64,000 bases of DNA. Origin: Hahella sp. CCB-MM4. GTDB lineage: Bacteria; Pseudomonadota; Gammaproteobacteria; Pseudomonadales; Oleiphilaceae. The position numbers were made by a program, and so were the translations under genes. The notes under the pieces were generated by a model. The model worked only from the letters and a program-made list of their open reading frames with translations, made no database searches and had not been told where the DNA came from. Location of the stretch: positions 1 through 64,000 of the forward strand of contig NZ_MRYI01000011.1 in assembly GCF_002260525.1 (NCBI RefSeq), in the 5' to 3' direction. Numbering within the stretch: position 1 is the first letter of the stretch; each line of letters starts with the position of its first letter. Below, in pieces: positions 42,974 through 53,449 of the stretch.

Positions 42974-45900
42974 ATGAACAACAATAATTCTGGTCGTTGG
43001 CAGTTTTGGATCGATCGTGGTGGCACATTTACTGACCTGGTGGCCCAGCGCCCTGACGGTTCCACCACCACTCACAAACTGCTATCAGAAAATCCTGAAC
43101 GCTACCGTGATGCTGCCGTGCAAGGCATTCGCGAGTTATTGGGTGTAAAGAACGGTGATCCGATTCCGGCAGACATGATTGATGCCGTCAAGATGGGAAC
43201 CACCGTCGCTACCAATGCCCTTCTCGAAAGGAAAGGGGATCGCACACTACTATTAATCACCAAGGGTTTTTCAGACGCCCTTCGCATCGGCTACCAGACC
43301 CGCCCCAATCTTTTTGCCAGAAACATTGTTTTACCTGAGTTGCTTTACGAAAAAGTGGCCGAAGTCAGCGAAAGGATTATGGCTGACGGCACTGTTGAGA
43401 AAGCTCTTGATCTGGTTTCTGCCCGGGAAGCACTGGAAGCGGCATATCAGGAAGGTATACGCAGCGTTGCGATCGTTTTCATGCATGGCTACCGTTACCC
43501 GGACCATGAACTGGCTGTCGCCGAACTGGCCGGAAACATAGGTTTTCAGCAAATATCTGTATCCCACCAGGTCAGCCCGCTCATGAAGCTTGTGGGCAGG
43601 GGCGATACCACGGTGGTGGATGCCTACTTATCTCCTATTCTACGTCGCTATGTCGACCAGGTGGCCAATGATCTTGGCGACGCGCGCCTCATGTTCATGC
43701 AATCCAACGGAGGCTTGACCGAGGCCCATAAATTCCAAGGCAAGGACGCGATCCTGTCCGGCCCGGCCGGGGGTGTGGTCGGCATGGTCAGATCTGCGGC
43801 CATGGCAGGTTTCCATAAGCTGATCGGCTTTGATATGGGGGGAACCTCCACCGACGTATCCCACTATGATGGCGAGTTTGAGCGTAGCTTCGAGACCGTT
43901 GTTGCAGGCGTGCGTATGAGAGCCCCGATGCTCAGTATCCATACTGTAGCCGCCGGTGGCGGTTCAGTCCTGCAGTATGACGGCAGCCGTTTGCGAGTGG
44001 GCCCGGACTCCGCTGGAGCCAACCCCGGACCAGCCAGTTACCGTCGCGGAGGCCCACTCGCGGTCACCGACTGCAACGTGATGCTGGGCAAGATCCAGCC
44101 CGAGTATTTCCCCAATGTCTTTGGACCTGACGGAGACCAACCACTGGATCGGGACGCCGTGGTCAGCCGCTTTAACCAACTGTCGACTGAAGTCGGCACC
44201 AGTCCTGAAGAACTGGCAGAAGGTTTCCTACGCATAGCTGTCGAAAACATGGCCAATGCGGTGAAAAAAATCTCAGTGCAGAGAGGCTATGACGTTACCG
44301 AGTACACGCTCTGCTGCTTCGGGGGAGCCGGCGGACAACATGCCTGCCTAGTCGCCGATGCCCTGGGGATGGAGCGGGTGTTCATTCATCCTTATGCTGG
44401 TGTCCTTTCCGCCTATGGTATGGGATTGGCCGAGATACGGGCCATGCGGGAGCAATCCGTAGAACTGCAACTGAGCGAAGACAATCTCAAGATAGTCGGG
44501 GACGCCTGGTCAAAACTCGCCTCGGAATCACAGCAGGAACTGCTTGATCAGGATCTGCAGGCATCCCAGATTACCGTCATTTCAAAAGCCCTGCTTCGCT
44601 ATGAAGGGACTGACACTGCCCTCCCCGTAATCGCGGCAGATGCCGACACCATGCGTAATGAATTTGAGCAGCAGCACCGTCAGCAATTCGGTTTTATTGT
44701 CAGCGATCGCCCATTGATTGTAGAGGCGGTCTCGGTTGAGGCGATTGCCGATACGGGCGTGGCGGATGACCCGGTTCTCTCTCGTGATATTTCCCAGGAA
44801 GACGCTGAAGCTTTGGCCAATGTGCAGATGTACAGCCAAGGGGCCTATCGGGAAACCCCTTTGTATGATCGCGATAAATTGCAGCCGGAGGACCGAATTG
44901 ACGGTCCGGCGATTCTTATCGACCGTAACAGCACCACGATCGTGGAGCCGGGCTGGCAGGCCGTGATCAACAATCGGGGTCACCTGGTATTGGAGCGAGT
45001 CGTTGCCCAGCAACACCAGCATGCAATTGGAACCGAAGCTGATCCGATCATGCTGGAGATATTCAACAACCTGTATATGTCGATTGCCGAGCAAATGGGG
45101 GGCGTACTCGCCAATACCGCACACTCGGTGAACATTAAAGAACGCTTTGATTTCTCCTGCGCCGTGTTCGACAGCGAGGGCAATCTGGTCGCCAATGCCC
45201 CTCACATGCCAGTGCACCTTGGCTCCATGAGCGACAGTATTCGCTCGGTCATTCGCAAGTGGCAGGGGGAAATGCAAAAAGGCGATGTCTTTGTGCTCAA
45301 CGCCCCATATAACGGCGGCACTCACTTGCCTGATGTCACCGTGGTAACTCCGGTATTCAATGAATCCGGCAATCAGGTGATGTTCTATGTCGGCTCCAGG
45401 GGACATCATGCGGATATCGGAGGCATCACCCCCGGTTCCATGCCTCCCCATAGCTCAACTGTGGATCAGGAAGGCGTGTTGCTGGACAACCTCAGACTGG
45501 TTCAGGCCGGTAAGCTGCTGGAATCCGACATTCGCAGGATTCTCGGCGACGGGGAGTATCCTGCCAGGAACATTGACCAGAACATTGCCGATCTACGCGC
45601 TCAGATTGCGGCCAATGAAAAGGGCGTCCAGGAACTGCAGCGCATGGTGGAACATTTCAGCCTTGACGTCGTGCAGTCCTACATGGGGCATGTTCAAGAC
45701 AACGCGGAAGAGTCTGTACGCCGGGTAATACACCAGCTTACCTCGGGAACTTTTGAGTATCCCATGGACCAGGGAGGCGTCATCCGTGTTTCCATTCATG
45801 TCGATAAGGAAACCCGTTCAGCCACTCTGGATTTCACCGGTACCTCGGAACAGCAGGCAAACAACTTCAATGCGCCTCTTTCCATCTGCCGGGCCGCGGC

Positions 45901-46567
45901 CCTTTACGTGTTCCGTACACTGGTCGACGACGATATTCCCATGAATGAAGGCTGCCTGAAGCCTCTGAATGTGATCGTTCCGGAAGGCTGCATGCTGAAC
46001 CCCACCTACCCTTCTGCGGTGGTTGCCGGCAATGTGGAAACCTCTCAGGCGATCGTCGACACGCTTTATGGGGCGCTTGGCACCATGGGAGCGGCCCAAG
46101 GCACCATGAATAACTTCACCTTTGGCGATGAGTCCAAACAGTACTACGAAACCATTTGCGGTGGATCTGGTGCTGGTCCTGGATTTGACGGCACCGATGC
46201 GGTTCATACCCACATGACCAACTCACGTTTGACGGATCCTGAAGTACTGGAGTGGCGTTATCCGGTGGCCGTGGATGACTTCCGGATCCGGCATGGCAGT
46301 GGCGGCAGCGGACAATATAAGGGAGGCGACGGTGTCATCCGTAAAATTCGCTTCCTGGCTCCGATGTCTGCCGCGATCGTTTCCGGTCACCGCCTGATAG
46401 CCCCCTATGGCATGGCTGGCGGCAATCCGGGACAGGTAGGCCACAACCGGGTCATTCGCCATACGGGTGAAATCCAGGAGTTGAAGGCGGCGGACCAGGT
46501 CGAAATGCTGACCGGCGATGTGTTTATGATTGAAACCCCGGGAGGCGGTGGCTACGGCCAGTCCTGA
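42974..46567 (+). CDS. ATP-dependent 5-oxoprolinase (fused HyuA-HyuB)
   Basis: A 1197-residue fusion of the hydantoinase A and B halves. This is the layout of eukaryotic-type 5-oxoprolinase, which hydrolyses 5-oxo-L-proline to L-glutamate with ATP. The HyuA half begins [20 protein letters not shown] (about 12-31) and has the ATPase-like [15 protein letters not shown] (about 290-304). The HyuB half begins near 690 ([20 protein letters not shown]) and ends [15 protein letters not shown]. In bacteria the halves are often separate genes, so the fusion is notable but not rare. The gene is divergent from TRAP operon 2, followed by a hairpin and a MarR-like regulator. Related hydantoins are alternative substrates. 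Confidence 0.93.
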   Translation: MNNNNSGRWQFWIDRGGTFTDLVAQRPDGSTTTHKLLSENPERYRDAAVQGIRELLGVKNGDPIPADMIDAVKMGTTVATNALLERKGDRTLLLITKGFSDALRIGYQTRPNLFARNIVLPELLYEKVAEVSERIMADGTVEKALDLVSAREALEAAYQEGIRSVAIVFMHGYRYPDHELAVAELAGNIGFQQISVSHQVSPLMKLVGRGDTTVVDAYLSPILRRYVDQVANDLGDARLMFMQSNGGLTEAHKFQGKDAILSGPAGGVVGMVRSAAMAGFHKLIGFDMGGTSTDVSHYDGEFERSFETVVAGVRMRAPMLSIHTVAAGGGSVLQYDGSRLRVGPDSAGANPGPASYRRGGPLAVTDCNVMLGKIQPEYFPNVFGPDGDQPLDRDAVVSRFNQLSTEVGTSPEELAEGFLRIAVENMANAVKKISVQRGYDVTEYTLCCFGGAGGQHACLVADALGMERVFIHPYAGVLSAYGMGLAEIRAMREQSVELQLSEDNLKIVGDAWSKLASESQQELLDQDLQASQITVISKALLRYEGTDTALPVIAADADTMRNEFEQQHRQQFGFIVSDRPLIVEAVSVEAIADTGVADDPVLSRDISQEDAEALANVQMYSQGAYRETPLYDRDKLQPEDRIDGPAILIDRNSTTIVEPGWQAVINNRGHLVLERVVAQQHQHAIGTEADPIMLEIFNNLYMSIAEQMGGVLANTAHSVNIKERFDFSCAVFDSEGNLVANAPHMPVHLGSMSDSIRSVIRKWQGEMQKGDVFVLNAPYNGGTHLPDVTVVTPVFNESGNQVMFYVGSRGHHADIGGITPGSMPPHSSTVDQEGVLLDNLRLVQAGKLLESDIRRILGDGEYPARNIDQNIADLRAQIAANEKGVQELQRMVEHFSLDVVQSYMGHVQDNAEESVRRVIHQLTSGTFEYPMDQGGVIRVSIHVDKETRSATLDFTGTSEQQANNFNAPLSICRAAALYVFRTLVDDDIPMNEGCLKPLNVIVPEGCMLNPTYPSAVVAGNVETSQAIVDTLYGALGTMGAAQGTMNNFTFGDESKQYYETICGGSGAGPGFDGTDAVHTHMTNSRLTDPEVLEWRYPVAVDDFRIRHGSGGSGQYKGGDGVIRKIRFLAPMSAAIVSGHRLIAPYGMAGGNPGQVGHNRVIRHTGEIQELKAADQVEMLTGDVFMIETPGGGGYGQS

Positions 46568-46582
46568 CAGGGCCGTTTTATT

Positions 46583-46616
46583 CATGGCTCGCCCCAAGGA
46601 CTGGGAGCGAGTCATG
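46583..46616 (+). terminator. Hairpin after the oxoprolinase gene
   Basis: CATGGCTCGC pairs with GCGAGTCATG (one G-T pair), extended by CCC/GGG with a bulged A; the loop is 7 nt. It sits 16 bp after the stop. No U-run follows. Confidence 0.5.
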
Positions 46617-46676
46617 ATGGCTGGTATCCTAAGGCCTGCCTGTTAAATGCATACTTAAATGAGACCAGCAAAGCCT

Positions 46677-47219
46677 ATGTCTAAAAAAAACACGAGTGAT
46701 GCACCTTCCGCTCTGGACCTTCCTCCCATCGTCTCCTCCTACCATCTGGCATCAAGTGAAGGCTGGCAACTGAGCGAGCTGGAATACGGCTTGTTTATTG
46801 CGTTCAATGCCTTCAGCCGTTGGATGACTCGCTGCATGTCAGCATCCGGGATTGGAGATCTGGGTCCTCTGGATATCATGGTGTTGCACAACGTCAACCA
46901 CCGTGATCGTCCCAAGCGCATTGCCGATATTTGTTTTATGCTGAATATTGAAGATCAGCATACAGTGAACTATTCACTGAAGAAGCTGCTAAAGGGTGGA
47001 CTGGTTGAAAGCGAAAAACGCGGCAAGGAAGTCTTTTACCGGACCACGAAAACAGGTTACGAGGCTTGTGACGATTACCGCAAGGTTCGGGAACAATGTT
47101 TGTTGTCTTCTCTGAAAGTCATTGATACCGATACTGACGATTTGCGAGTGGCGGCCACAATTCTGAGAAGCGTCTCCGGACTCTATGATCAGGCAGCCAG
47201 GGCAGCAGCCTCCCTTTAA
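46677..47219 (+). CDS. MarR/winged-helix transcriptional regulator
   Basis: A 180-residue winged-helix regulator of the MarR-like type. The recognition part is visible in MVLHNVNHRDRPKRIADICF and MLNIEDQHTVNYSLKKLLKG (about 67-106), then the wing GLVESEKRGKEVFYRTTKTG. The start is uncertain: ATG at 46677 (MSKKNTSD) or ATG at 46659 (six residues longer); neither has a good SD. It directly follows the 5-oxoprolinase gene and may regulate it. The ligand is unknown. Confidence 0.85.
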   Translation: MSKKNTSDAPSALDLPPIVSSYHLASSEGWQLSELEYGLFIAFNAFSRWMTRCMSASGIGDLGPLDIMVLHNVNHRDRPKRIADICFMLNIEDQHTVNYSLKKLLKGGLVESEKRGKEVFYRTTKTGYEACDDYRKVREQCLLSSLKVIDTDTDDLRVAATILRSVSGLYDQAARAAASL

Positions 47220-47279
47220 ACTTTCACCAAATAAATTAGATTTGCACCTATTAATTTAGACTTTCACCAATGATTAATT
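47220..47279. repeat. Three-copy 20-bp tandem repeat
   Basis: Units: ACTTTCACCAAATAAATTAG (47220), ATTTGCACCTATTAATTTAG (47240) and ACTTTCACCAATGATTAATT (47260). The array starts right after the regulator's stop codon and fills nearly the whole gap to the antiporter gene. Confidence 0.8.
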
Positions 47280-47289
47280 GGGGACAGGG

Positions 47290-48495
47290 ATGCTCGAGCA
47301 TGATGCCACACTAGCCATAAATGTCGCCTCATTTTGCGTACTGCTCTTTGTGCTGGCGGGCATTCGCCACTTTTCGCGCAAAAGCATCCTCCCCCCTGAG
47401 TCCTGGCTCCTTCTTGCCGGGCTGGCTTATGGGCTGATTCAACCACATTACGGCCCTCTCCCTACCTTACACCTGACGCCGGAACTGGTATTTGCCCTCC
47501 TGCTGCCGATACTGATCTTTTCAAGCGCCCGAACCCTGTCCCCTTCGGAAGTGGAACAACACGGACTGCACGTGGGATTCCTGGCCACAGCGGGGGTCGC
47601 CATCACAATCTTTTTGATCGGATTACCCTTTCAATGGTTAATTGGCGTCCCTTTGATCCACGCCCTGCTACTGGCGGCCTCGGTTGCGGCGACGGATCCA
47701 TCCGCCGTGAGCACCATCTTTCAGCGATTCCATATGCCAAAGGAACTAACGGCTCTGCTGGAAGGCGAAAGTCTGTTTAACGATGGCACCGCAATTGTCG
47801 CCTTCCTGAGCATCGCCGCTCTGGCCCTGAATGCAGAGGAGCTTCATTCCGGAGAACTGGCTCTGCGCTTACTGTGGACACTCGGTGCCGCTATTCCACT
47901 GGGAATACTGATGGGCTGGATGGCTTCGAAATTGATTTTGATCTGGTATGAAAGGAACCATTTTGCCGAGTTGTCCCTGTCATTGGTTCTGGCATTCGCC
48001 AGCTTTCTTCTGGCTGAAAACCTGCTGCACATCTCCGGCGTCGTCACCACCATGTTTGCGGCCTGGAGCTATATCAGGACAAGGGGAAGACCTGCGAAAA
48101 AAGAAGCCTTCTCAGGCTTTTGGAACTATCTGAATGAACTGGCCGGCAGTGTATTGTTTTTCATACTGGGCGTTACCGCCGGCCTGCACCCCTTCCCTTT
48201 GTCCTGGGCAATACCTGGGGTCATCGTCATCCTGTTTCTTGCCCGTGCCCTGTTAATTTATGGCAGCGGTGCTCTGTTCTGGGCGGTCAGACAACCCATT
48301 CCCATCAGGTGGCAGCATATTCTTACCCTCGGAGGTCTGAGGGGAGCAGTATCCTGCGCGTTGGTGTTGATGATTCCAAATAGCTATCCCTACCGAAACG
48401 ATATGCTCTGCATCGTCCTGGTGCTCTGCCTGTTCACACTGATTGTGAACCCTGTTGTGTTGCAGATTTACCTACGAAAAAACCATCTGAAATAA
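47290..48495 (+). CDS. CPA1-family Na+/H+ antiporter (NhaP-like)
   Basis: A 401-residue cation/proton antiporter with about 12 helices. The ion-binding Asp is in AATDPSAVSTIFQRF (about 134-148), followed by LLEGESLFNDGTAIVAFLSI with the second acidic site (about 157-176). The conserved Arg segment is LGGLRGAVSCALVL near the C-terminus. Length is typical of short NhaP forms, with no long cytoplasmic tail. The ATG at 47290 has GGGGA upstream; a TTG at 47278 lies inside the tandem repeat and is not favoured. Confidence 0.93.
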   Translation: MLEHDATLAINVASFCVLLFVLAGIRHFSRKSILPPESWLLLAGLAYGLIQPHYGPLPTLHLTPELVFALLLPILIFSSARTLSPSEVEQHGLHVGFLATAGVAITIFLIGLPFQWLIGVPLIHALLLAASVAATDPSAVSTIFQRFHMPKELTALLEGESLFNDGTAIVAFLSIAALALNAEELHSGELALRLLWTLGAAIPLGILMGWMASKLILIWYERNHFAELSLSLVLAFASFLLAENLLHISGVVTTMFAAWSYIRTRGRPAKKEAFSGFWNYLNELAGSVLFFILGVTAGLHPFPLSWAIPGVIVILFLARALLIYGSGALFWAVRQPIPIRWQHILTLGGLRGAVSCALVLMIPNSYPYRNDMLCIVLVLCLFTLIVNPVVLQIYLRKNHLK

Positions 48496-48518
48496 CAAGC
48501 TCCCTTCAGGGAATCATG

Positions 48519-49427
48519 CTAGTGACGCGCATATCGGTTCTGGATAATCAGCCCGGCGATGATCAGGACCAGCCCGATCATCGTGGTGGCATAGATGTGC
48601 TCACCGAGAAACAGATGAATCAGGACCAGGGAAATAAAAGGAGAAAGGAAAATCAGGTTTCCTAACCGGCTGGAATGCCGTGTGGACTTCATTGCCAAAA
48701 GCCACAGAACGAAGGTAATCCCCATTTCAAATGTGCCCACATATACAGCGCTGAGCAACGGTTTGAACCCCGGCTCCAGGGGCCAGGCCAATATCAGGGT
48801 GAGCGGCAAGGCCATCAGAAAGTTCTGGAACAGACCGACCACGGGATCACGCTTATCAAGAGAATTCGCAATCCAGTATCCCGCCCAAAGCAGAGTACTG
48901 AAAATAGCCAGCCCCAGACCGATAAATGAGAGAGGCGTCTGGTCCGACGAGCTGCCTAAAGAAATGGTCACCACCCCGGAATAACCCAACGCCATCGCCA
49001 CAAAATCTGCTTTGGAGATCTTATGTCCGAGGAATATCACCGCCATAAAGGCCAATACGATTGCCCAGGTATAGTTAACCGGCTGAGCTACCTGGGCCGG
49101 GAGTCGGTCATAGGCGGCAAACAAAACAAAGTAGTAGGCCAGAGGATTGATAATGCCCATTCCCAGCGCCCTGACCCAGTTGGATTTCAATCCCAGAAAC
49201 GACTGGACGAGTTTACCCTGAACGGCGAGCACCAGCCCCATCACCAGAACCGATGTCAGTGTCGCCCAGAAAAGCAACTCTGCCACATCCATCTGGGCAA
49301 GAGCCATCTTGAAGGCAACAGCGACCGTTGACCAACAGAGAACAGCCGCCAGGCCAAAGCCCAGAGCCTTTCGTTCATTAACCGGCGGGGTCGAAGATGT
49401 AGTGATGGGTTGACTGTCGTTTTGCAT
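48519..49427 (-). CDS. EamA/DMT-family transporter
   Basis: A 302-residue drug/metabolite transporter with ten helices in two EamA repeats (about 18-148 and 160-295). Typical features are CWSTVAVAFKMALAQMD in the first helix and the YTWAIVLAFMAVIFLGHKIS end of repeat one. Such proteins export or import metabolites; the substrate is not predictable. It is convergent with the antiporter gene across a 23-bp gap. Confidence 0.92.
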   Translation of the reverse strand: MQNDSQPITTSSTPPVNERKALGFGLAAVLCWSTVAVAFKMALAQMDVAELLFWATLTSVLVMGLVLAVQGKLVQSFLGLKSNWVRALGMGIINPLAYYFVLFAAYDRLPAQVAQPVNYTWAIVLAFMAVIFLGHKISKADFVAMALGYSGVVTISLGSSSDQTPLSFIGLGLAIFSTLLWAGYWIANSLDKRDPVVGLFQNFLMALPLTLILAWPLEPGFKPLLSAVYVGTFEMGITFVLWLLAMKSTRHSSRLGNLIFLSPFISLVLIHLFLGEHIYATTMIGLVLIIAGLIIQNRYARH

Positions 49428-49597
49428 CGGCGCATTGGGCCAGAGTTAACAGGCTGACGCAAGAGGAAATTTCGCGTTTTAGCGGATGCATCCGGCAACC
49501 TTCCAAGCCACTTAGGGGAGTCGTTTTTAAGCCTGATTCAGCATTTTCAACTACGCTTATCAATGTCTGCTCACCAAACAGACAAGGAGGATAAAGT

Positions 49598-50062
49598 ATG
49601 AAAGCAAAACTCCGGCTGATGTTTGGGCTTCTGCTATTCGTCATTCCAATGTTTTCCATGGCACTGGAACTGGGCGCCTGCGAATCAGAACGCAATAAAA
49701 TTGTCGTCATTCTGAAAAGCGTCTTCACCCCCTACCTTCTTGATCATCAACCATTGTCCTCCATGGGACAGGATATTATTGACCTCTCCAGCAGCATGAG
49801 CGGCTGGGTGGAAGATATCGACGATTGCTATCGAACGGTATTCCGCCAATATGGTGCGCCGGTTAACTACACGGCACTGAACAATGGTCTGGACTGGTCT
49901 TCGCAATTGGTGGCACTGAATGACGTCATTCAGGATGCCAGCAAGAGTCTGCAACTAGACCCGAATAACGAGGAACTGTGGAACCATCTGGATCGTGAGC
50001 TGAACAAATACCTGCCGGAAGTGTTCGTTCCAAGCTTTTTCTTCGATGCGGCGGCTCTTTGA
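49598..50062 (+). CDS. Secreted unknown protein with two cysteines
   Basis: A 154-residue exported protein. The signal peptide is MKAKLRLMFGLLLFVIPMFS with cleavage near MA (residue 22). The mature part has only two cysteines (GACES near 28 and DDCYR near 74), which could form one disulfide. The rest is mixed helix with acidic character. GGATAAAG upstream of the ATG is a plausible SD. I do not recognise the family. It is divergent from the EamA gene. Confidence 0.6.
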   Translation: MKAKLRLMFGLLLFVIPMFSMALELGACESERNKIVVILKSVFTPYLLDHQPLSSMGQDIIDLSSSMSGWVEDIDDCYRTVFRQYGAPVNYTALNNGLDWSSQLVALNDVIQDASKSLQLDPNNEELWNHLDRELNKYLPEVFVPSFFFDAAAL

Positions 50063-50138
50063 TAACCCTTAGATAGCTTTTCGATTGCCCCTTGTATGAA
50101 TGCGCCTTATTTAAACAGCTTCTTACAAGACTGCCCTT

Positions 50139-50185
50139 TTAATTAGGTCGCAGCCAACATATTAATTTAGGCAGCAGCCAACATA
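50139..50185. repeat. Two-copy 23-24 bp tandem repeat
   Basis: Two units start at 50139 and 50162. Both begin TTAATT and end GCAGCCAACATA, differing by a one-base insertion and two or three substitutions. It lies between the secreted unknown and acpH. Confidence 0.8.
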
Positions 50186-50284
50186 CAGATTACTGGTAGG
50201 ATTGCAGGATTTGGACGGAGGATCATGCTGATGATCGGCGAATTGTGTTAGCCTGAACGCAACTCCCAGACAAGCTCGACCAGT

Positions 50285-50887
50285 ATGAACTATCTCGCTC
50301 ACCTGCACCTCGCCGATCACAGCAATACCCATGCCCTTGGTAATCTGCTGGGCGATTTCGTCAAGGGAACCGATCTTAGCGAATATCCTTCGGAAATAGC
50401 TGAGGGAATCATTTTGCATCGTCATATAGACCAGTACACGGATGATCATCCTGCCAATGCAGATGCCCGAGCCCTGTTTCCTTCCCATTACCGGCGCTAT
50501 TCCGGTATCTGCCTGGACTTGTTCTGGGATTACTTCCTCTCCCGTCAATGGCAGCTTTACCATTCAGAGGACAAAAGTGCGTGGATTGAACAGCAGTATC
50601 TGGTCCTGCAGGAACAGTTTGATTCTCTCCAAGCGGAAGCTCCCAAACTACAGTACATGCTCACCAGAATGGTTCAGTATGATTGGCTGAGCGCCTATGG
50701 GGATATCGACAATATCAGGATGGCACTGGATCGCATCGGGCAACGATTACGTAAACCCCGTGATTTGGGAATCACCGTGGAAGTGCTGCAACAATACGAG
50801 CCTGAACTGAAGGATATCTTCCTGGCCATGTATCCCGACATTATGAATTTTGCCGCCGACACGGCAATGCGCCTGGGAAAACACTGA
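50285..50887 (+). CDS. acpH: Acyl-carrier-protein phosphodiesterase AcpH
   Basis: A 200-residue DUF479 protein that removes the 4'-phosphopantetheine arm from acyl carrier protein. The metal-binding HD-like core is visible in MNYLAHLHLADHSNTHALGN (His6, His8) with GDFVKGTDL (about 24-32), then ILHRHIDQYTDDHP (about 44-57) and SGICLDLFWDYFLSRQW. Length and motif order match E. coli AcpH. It is transcribed alone. Confidence 0.93.
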   Translation: MNYLAHLHLADHSNTHALGNLLGDFVKGTDLSEYPSEIAEGIILHRHIDQYTDDHPANADARALFPSHYRRYSGICLDLFWDYFLSRQWQLYHSEDKSAWIEQQYLVLQEQFDSLQAEAPKLQYMLTRMVQYDWLSAYGDIDNIRMALDRIGQRLRKPRDLGITVEVLQQYEPELKDIFLAMYPDIMNFAADTAMRLGKH

Positions 50888-50924
50888 AAACGGCCTGCAT
50901 CCCCACCACTGTCGTTAGCGGCCA

Positions 50925-51410
50925 TTAGATATCCACTGGCAGAATATGAGTCTCCTTGACCTCTTCCATGACAATATAGCTTTTTGAGTTTCTCACTCCG
51001 GGAATACGTAGCAACATTTCCCCTAACAGTTCCCGATATTGCGACATGTCACTGATCCGCGCCTTGATCAGATAATCCGTGTCACCAGAAACCAAATGGC
51101 ACTCAAGAATATATGGAAATCCGGCAATGGCCTCGCTGAAGCGTGCAAAAGCGTCCGGGGACTGATAAGACAAGGATATTTCCACGAATACCAGCATGTT
51201 GTAATCCAACGCCGATGGATTGATGCGGGCATGGTATCCCTGAATCACCCCCTCTTTTTCAAGCCGCTTTACCCGCTCCATACAAGGTGTCGTAGATAGA
51301 CCCACCCGATCCGCCAGGTCGGTATAGGATATACGCCCTTCTTTTTGCAGAATTCGAATAATGTTGCTATCTATTCGATCGAACTCCCGCTTTTTCTTCA
51401 TTGGCTTCAT
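50925..51410 (-). CDS. dadR: Lrp/AsnC regulator of the dad genes
   Basis: A 161-residue Lrp-family regulator. The helix-turn-helix is in FDRIDSNIIRILQKEGRISY and TDLADRVGLSTTPCMERVKR (about 9-48), followed by a RAM ligand-binding domain with ECHLVSGDTDYLIKARISDM. The start ATG at 51410 has GGGAGGGG upstream. It is divergent from dadA, as in Pseudomonas, where DadR responds to L-alanine and activates dadA-dadX. The same role is inferred from position and family. Confidence 0.9.
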   Translation of the reverse strand: MKPMKKKREFDRIDSNIIRILQKEGRISYTDLADRVGLSTTPCMERVKRLEKEGVIQGYHARINPSALDYNMLVFVEISLSYQSPDAFARFSEAIAGFPYILECHLVSGDTDYLIKARISDMSQYRELLGEMLLRIPGVRNSKSYIVMEEVKETHILPVDI

Positions 51411-51627
51411 AGTTTCCCCTCCCAATACCCGCCCCAAAACAGAGCAAAAAACAAAACAACCCGTTACACGAGATTATTTTCTGCATTTTTAGAAAAATCC
51501 AGACTTTATTTTGGAAAATAGCAAAATTCGTAAAAATATATGGCGTCATCCACCCTATAATCATCACATCTTTTTCCTGTATCAATTCAGCCAAGCTGAC
51601 ACCCGTAGTTGGGAGGAGGGGCAAACC

Positions 51628-52920
51628 ATGAGAGTGATGATTTTAGGTTCCGGCGTTATTGGCGTTACCAGCGCCTGGTATCTGGCCAAAGCAGGTCATG
51701 AAGTAACTGTAGTAGATCGTCAACCGGAAGCTGCCCTGGAAACCAGCTTTGCCAATGCCGGTCAGGTATCACCGGGTTATTCAGCCCCTTGGGCGGCTCC
51801 GGGGGTTCCCCTAAAAGCCATTAAGTGGATGATGCAGGATCTTGCCCCACTACGTCTTGGTCTGACAGCCGATCCAAGAATGTATTCCTGGCTTTTCAAA
51901 ATGCTGATGAACTGCAATGAAAAGTCCTATCGCATTAACAAAGCACGCATGGTGCGGGTGGCAGAATACAGCCGGGACTGTCTGAAAAACCTTCGGGATG
52001 AACTGTCTCTGGACTACGATCATCGTACCCAGGGGACTCTCCAGTTGTTCCGCACTCAAAAGCAGGTGGATGCTTCGCTTTCAGACATCGCGATTCTTGA
52101 GGAATGCGGCGTCAACTACCAGGCACTCGATCGTCAGGGTTGCATCAATGTAGAGCCCGGCCTGCGCCATGTGCAGTCAAAATACGTCGGGGGCCTGCGT
52201 CTGCCGGGTGATGAAACTGGTGATTGCTTTAAATTTACCCAGGCACTGGCTAAAGCTTGTGAAGCGGCCGGCGTAGTATTCAAATATGACACCGAGATCG
52301 ATGGCCTGCTGACCACAGGTGACAGTATTGATGGGGTACGTACCTCAGAAGGTCTGTTGACGGCAGACAGATATCTTGTAGCGATGGGCAGCTACAGCCC
52401 GTTGTTGCTGAAAACCATCGGCATCAATGCACCGATTTACCCGGTTAAAGGTTATTCCATCACCATTCCGCTCGTGGATGAGGACAAAGCGCCTCAATCC
52501 ACGGTGATGGATGAAACCTTTAAGATTGCCATTACCCGTCTGAATGACCGCATTCGGGTTGGTGGAACCGCAGAAATCTGTGGCTACAATTTGAAAATGC
52601 CTCCCGATCGTCAGCGTAACGTTAATCACTCTGTCGGTGATCTGTTCCCTGGCGGTGGAGATTTGAGTAATGCAACATTCTGGACCGGACTGCGTCCGAT
52701 GACTCCGGACGGTACACCGATTCTGGGTGGCAGCAAATATCGCAACCTGTTTATCAACAGTGGCCATGGCACCCTGGGCTGGACCATGTCTACCGGTTCA
52801 GCCAAGTACATTGCCGATGTCATCAGCGGTCACAAACCGGAAATCAGTTCTGAAGGATTGGGTATTGAGCGCTACGGCAGCGCCCGGGCTCCTCGCCTGA
52901 AAGCCCAGTACGCGGGTTAA
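51628..52920 (+). CDS. dadA: D-amino-acid dehydrogenase DadA
   Basis: A 430-residue FAD enzyme that oxidises D-alanine and other D-amino acids to 2-oxo acids plus ammonia, passing electrons to the respiratory chain at the inner membrane. The FAD dinucleotide motif is [20 protein letters not shown] (1-20). Family landmarks are [20 protein letters not shown] (about 44-63) and [20 protein letters not shown] near the end. I start at the ATG at 51628 because of the strong SD GGGAGGAGGGG; the frame is open further upstream. It heads the dadA-ridA-dadX operon. Confidence 0.96.
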   Translation: MRVMILGSGVIGVTSAWYLAKAGHEVTVVDRQPEAALETSFANAGQVSPGYSAPWAAPGVPLKAIKWMMQDLAPLRLGLTADPRMYSWLFKMLMNCNEKSYRINKARMVRVAEYSRDCLKNLRDELSLDYDHRTQGTLQLFRTQKQVDASLSDIAILEECGVNYQALDRQGCINVEPGLRHVQSKYVGGLRLPGDETGDCFKFTQALAKACEAAGVVFKYDTEIDGLLTTGDSIDGVRTSEGLLTADRYLVAMGSYSPLLLKTIGINAPIYPVKGYSITIPLVDEDKAPQSTVMDETFKIAITRLNDRIRVGGTAEICGYNLKMPPDRQRNVNHSVGDLFPGGGDLSNATFWTGLRPMTPDGTPILGGSKYRNLFINSGHGTLGWTMSTGSAKYIADVISGHKPEISSEGLGIERYGSARAPRLKAQYAG

Positions 52921-52958
52921 CCCCCTGAGGCAACCAACTAATTAATCAAGGATTCAAC

Positions 52959-53345
52959 ATGCAAAAGACCATTATCCATACTGACAAGGCTCCAGCAGCT
53001 ATCGGAACTTACTCTCAGGCAGTTAAAGCCGGAAACACTGTCTATATTTCCGGTCAGATTCCCCTGGATCCTGCATCCATGGAAATCGTCAATGATTCGT
53101 TCGAAGCTCAGGCGGTCCGTGTATTCGACAATATGGGTGCCATAATTGAAGCTGCTGGTGGCTCTTTTGCCGATGTGGCAAAACTGACAATTCTGTTGTC
53201 AGACATGGAATTCTTCCCACAAGTCAACGAAGTGATGGCCCGTTATTTCAACGAACCATACCCTGCCCGCGCAGCCTATGCTGTAAAACAGCTTCCCAAA
53301 AACGTTGATATCGAAGTCGAAGCCATCATGGTGCTGGCTGACTAA
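52959..53345 (+). CDS. ridA: RidA family enamine/imine deaminase
   Basis: A 128-residue RidA/YjgF protein that hydrolyses reactive 2-aminoacrylate-type imines to 2-oxo acids. Markers are [20 protein letters not shown] (about 17-36) and the catalytic Arg region [13 protein letters not shown] (about 104-116). Its place between dadA and the racemase makes sense because DadA releases imino acids. AAGGATT precedes the ATG. Confidence 0.94.
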   Translation: MQKTIIHTDKAPAAIGTYSQAVKAGNTVYISGQIPLDPASMEIVNDSFEAQAVRVFDNMGAIIEAAGGSFADVAKLTILLSDMEFFPQVNEVMARYFNEPYPARAAYAVKQLPKNVDIEVEAIMVLAD

Positions 53346-53389
53346 TATCAGCCGACTGTGGCAGAGTCACGTTTCATCCCTCATAATCC

Positions 53390-53428
53390 TCAAGGTCTTC
53401 CCGGTATTTTGTACCGGTGGGGCCTTGA
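53390..53428 (+). terminator. Hairpin between ridA and dadX
   Basis: TCAAGG...CCGGTA pairs with TACCGG...CCTTGA around a TTTTG loop, with an internal loop of about 5 nt. No U-run follows. It could reduce readthrough from ridA to dadX or stabilise the upstream mRNA. Confidence 0.45.
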
Positions 53429-53449
53429 TGAATCTTAAGAGCGCTTTTT

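Noticed and set aside
44582-45451. A 289-codon antisense frame inside the oxoprolinase gene
   Set aside because: It lies wholly within a conserved 1197-residue protein on the other strand, with no SD or recognisable domain.
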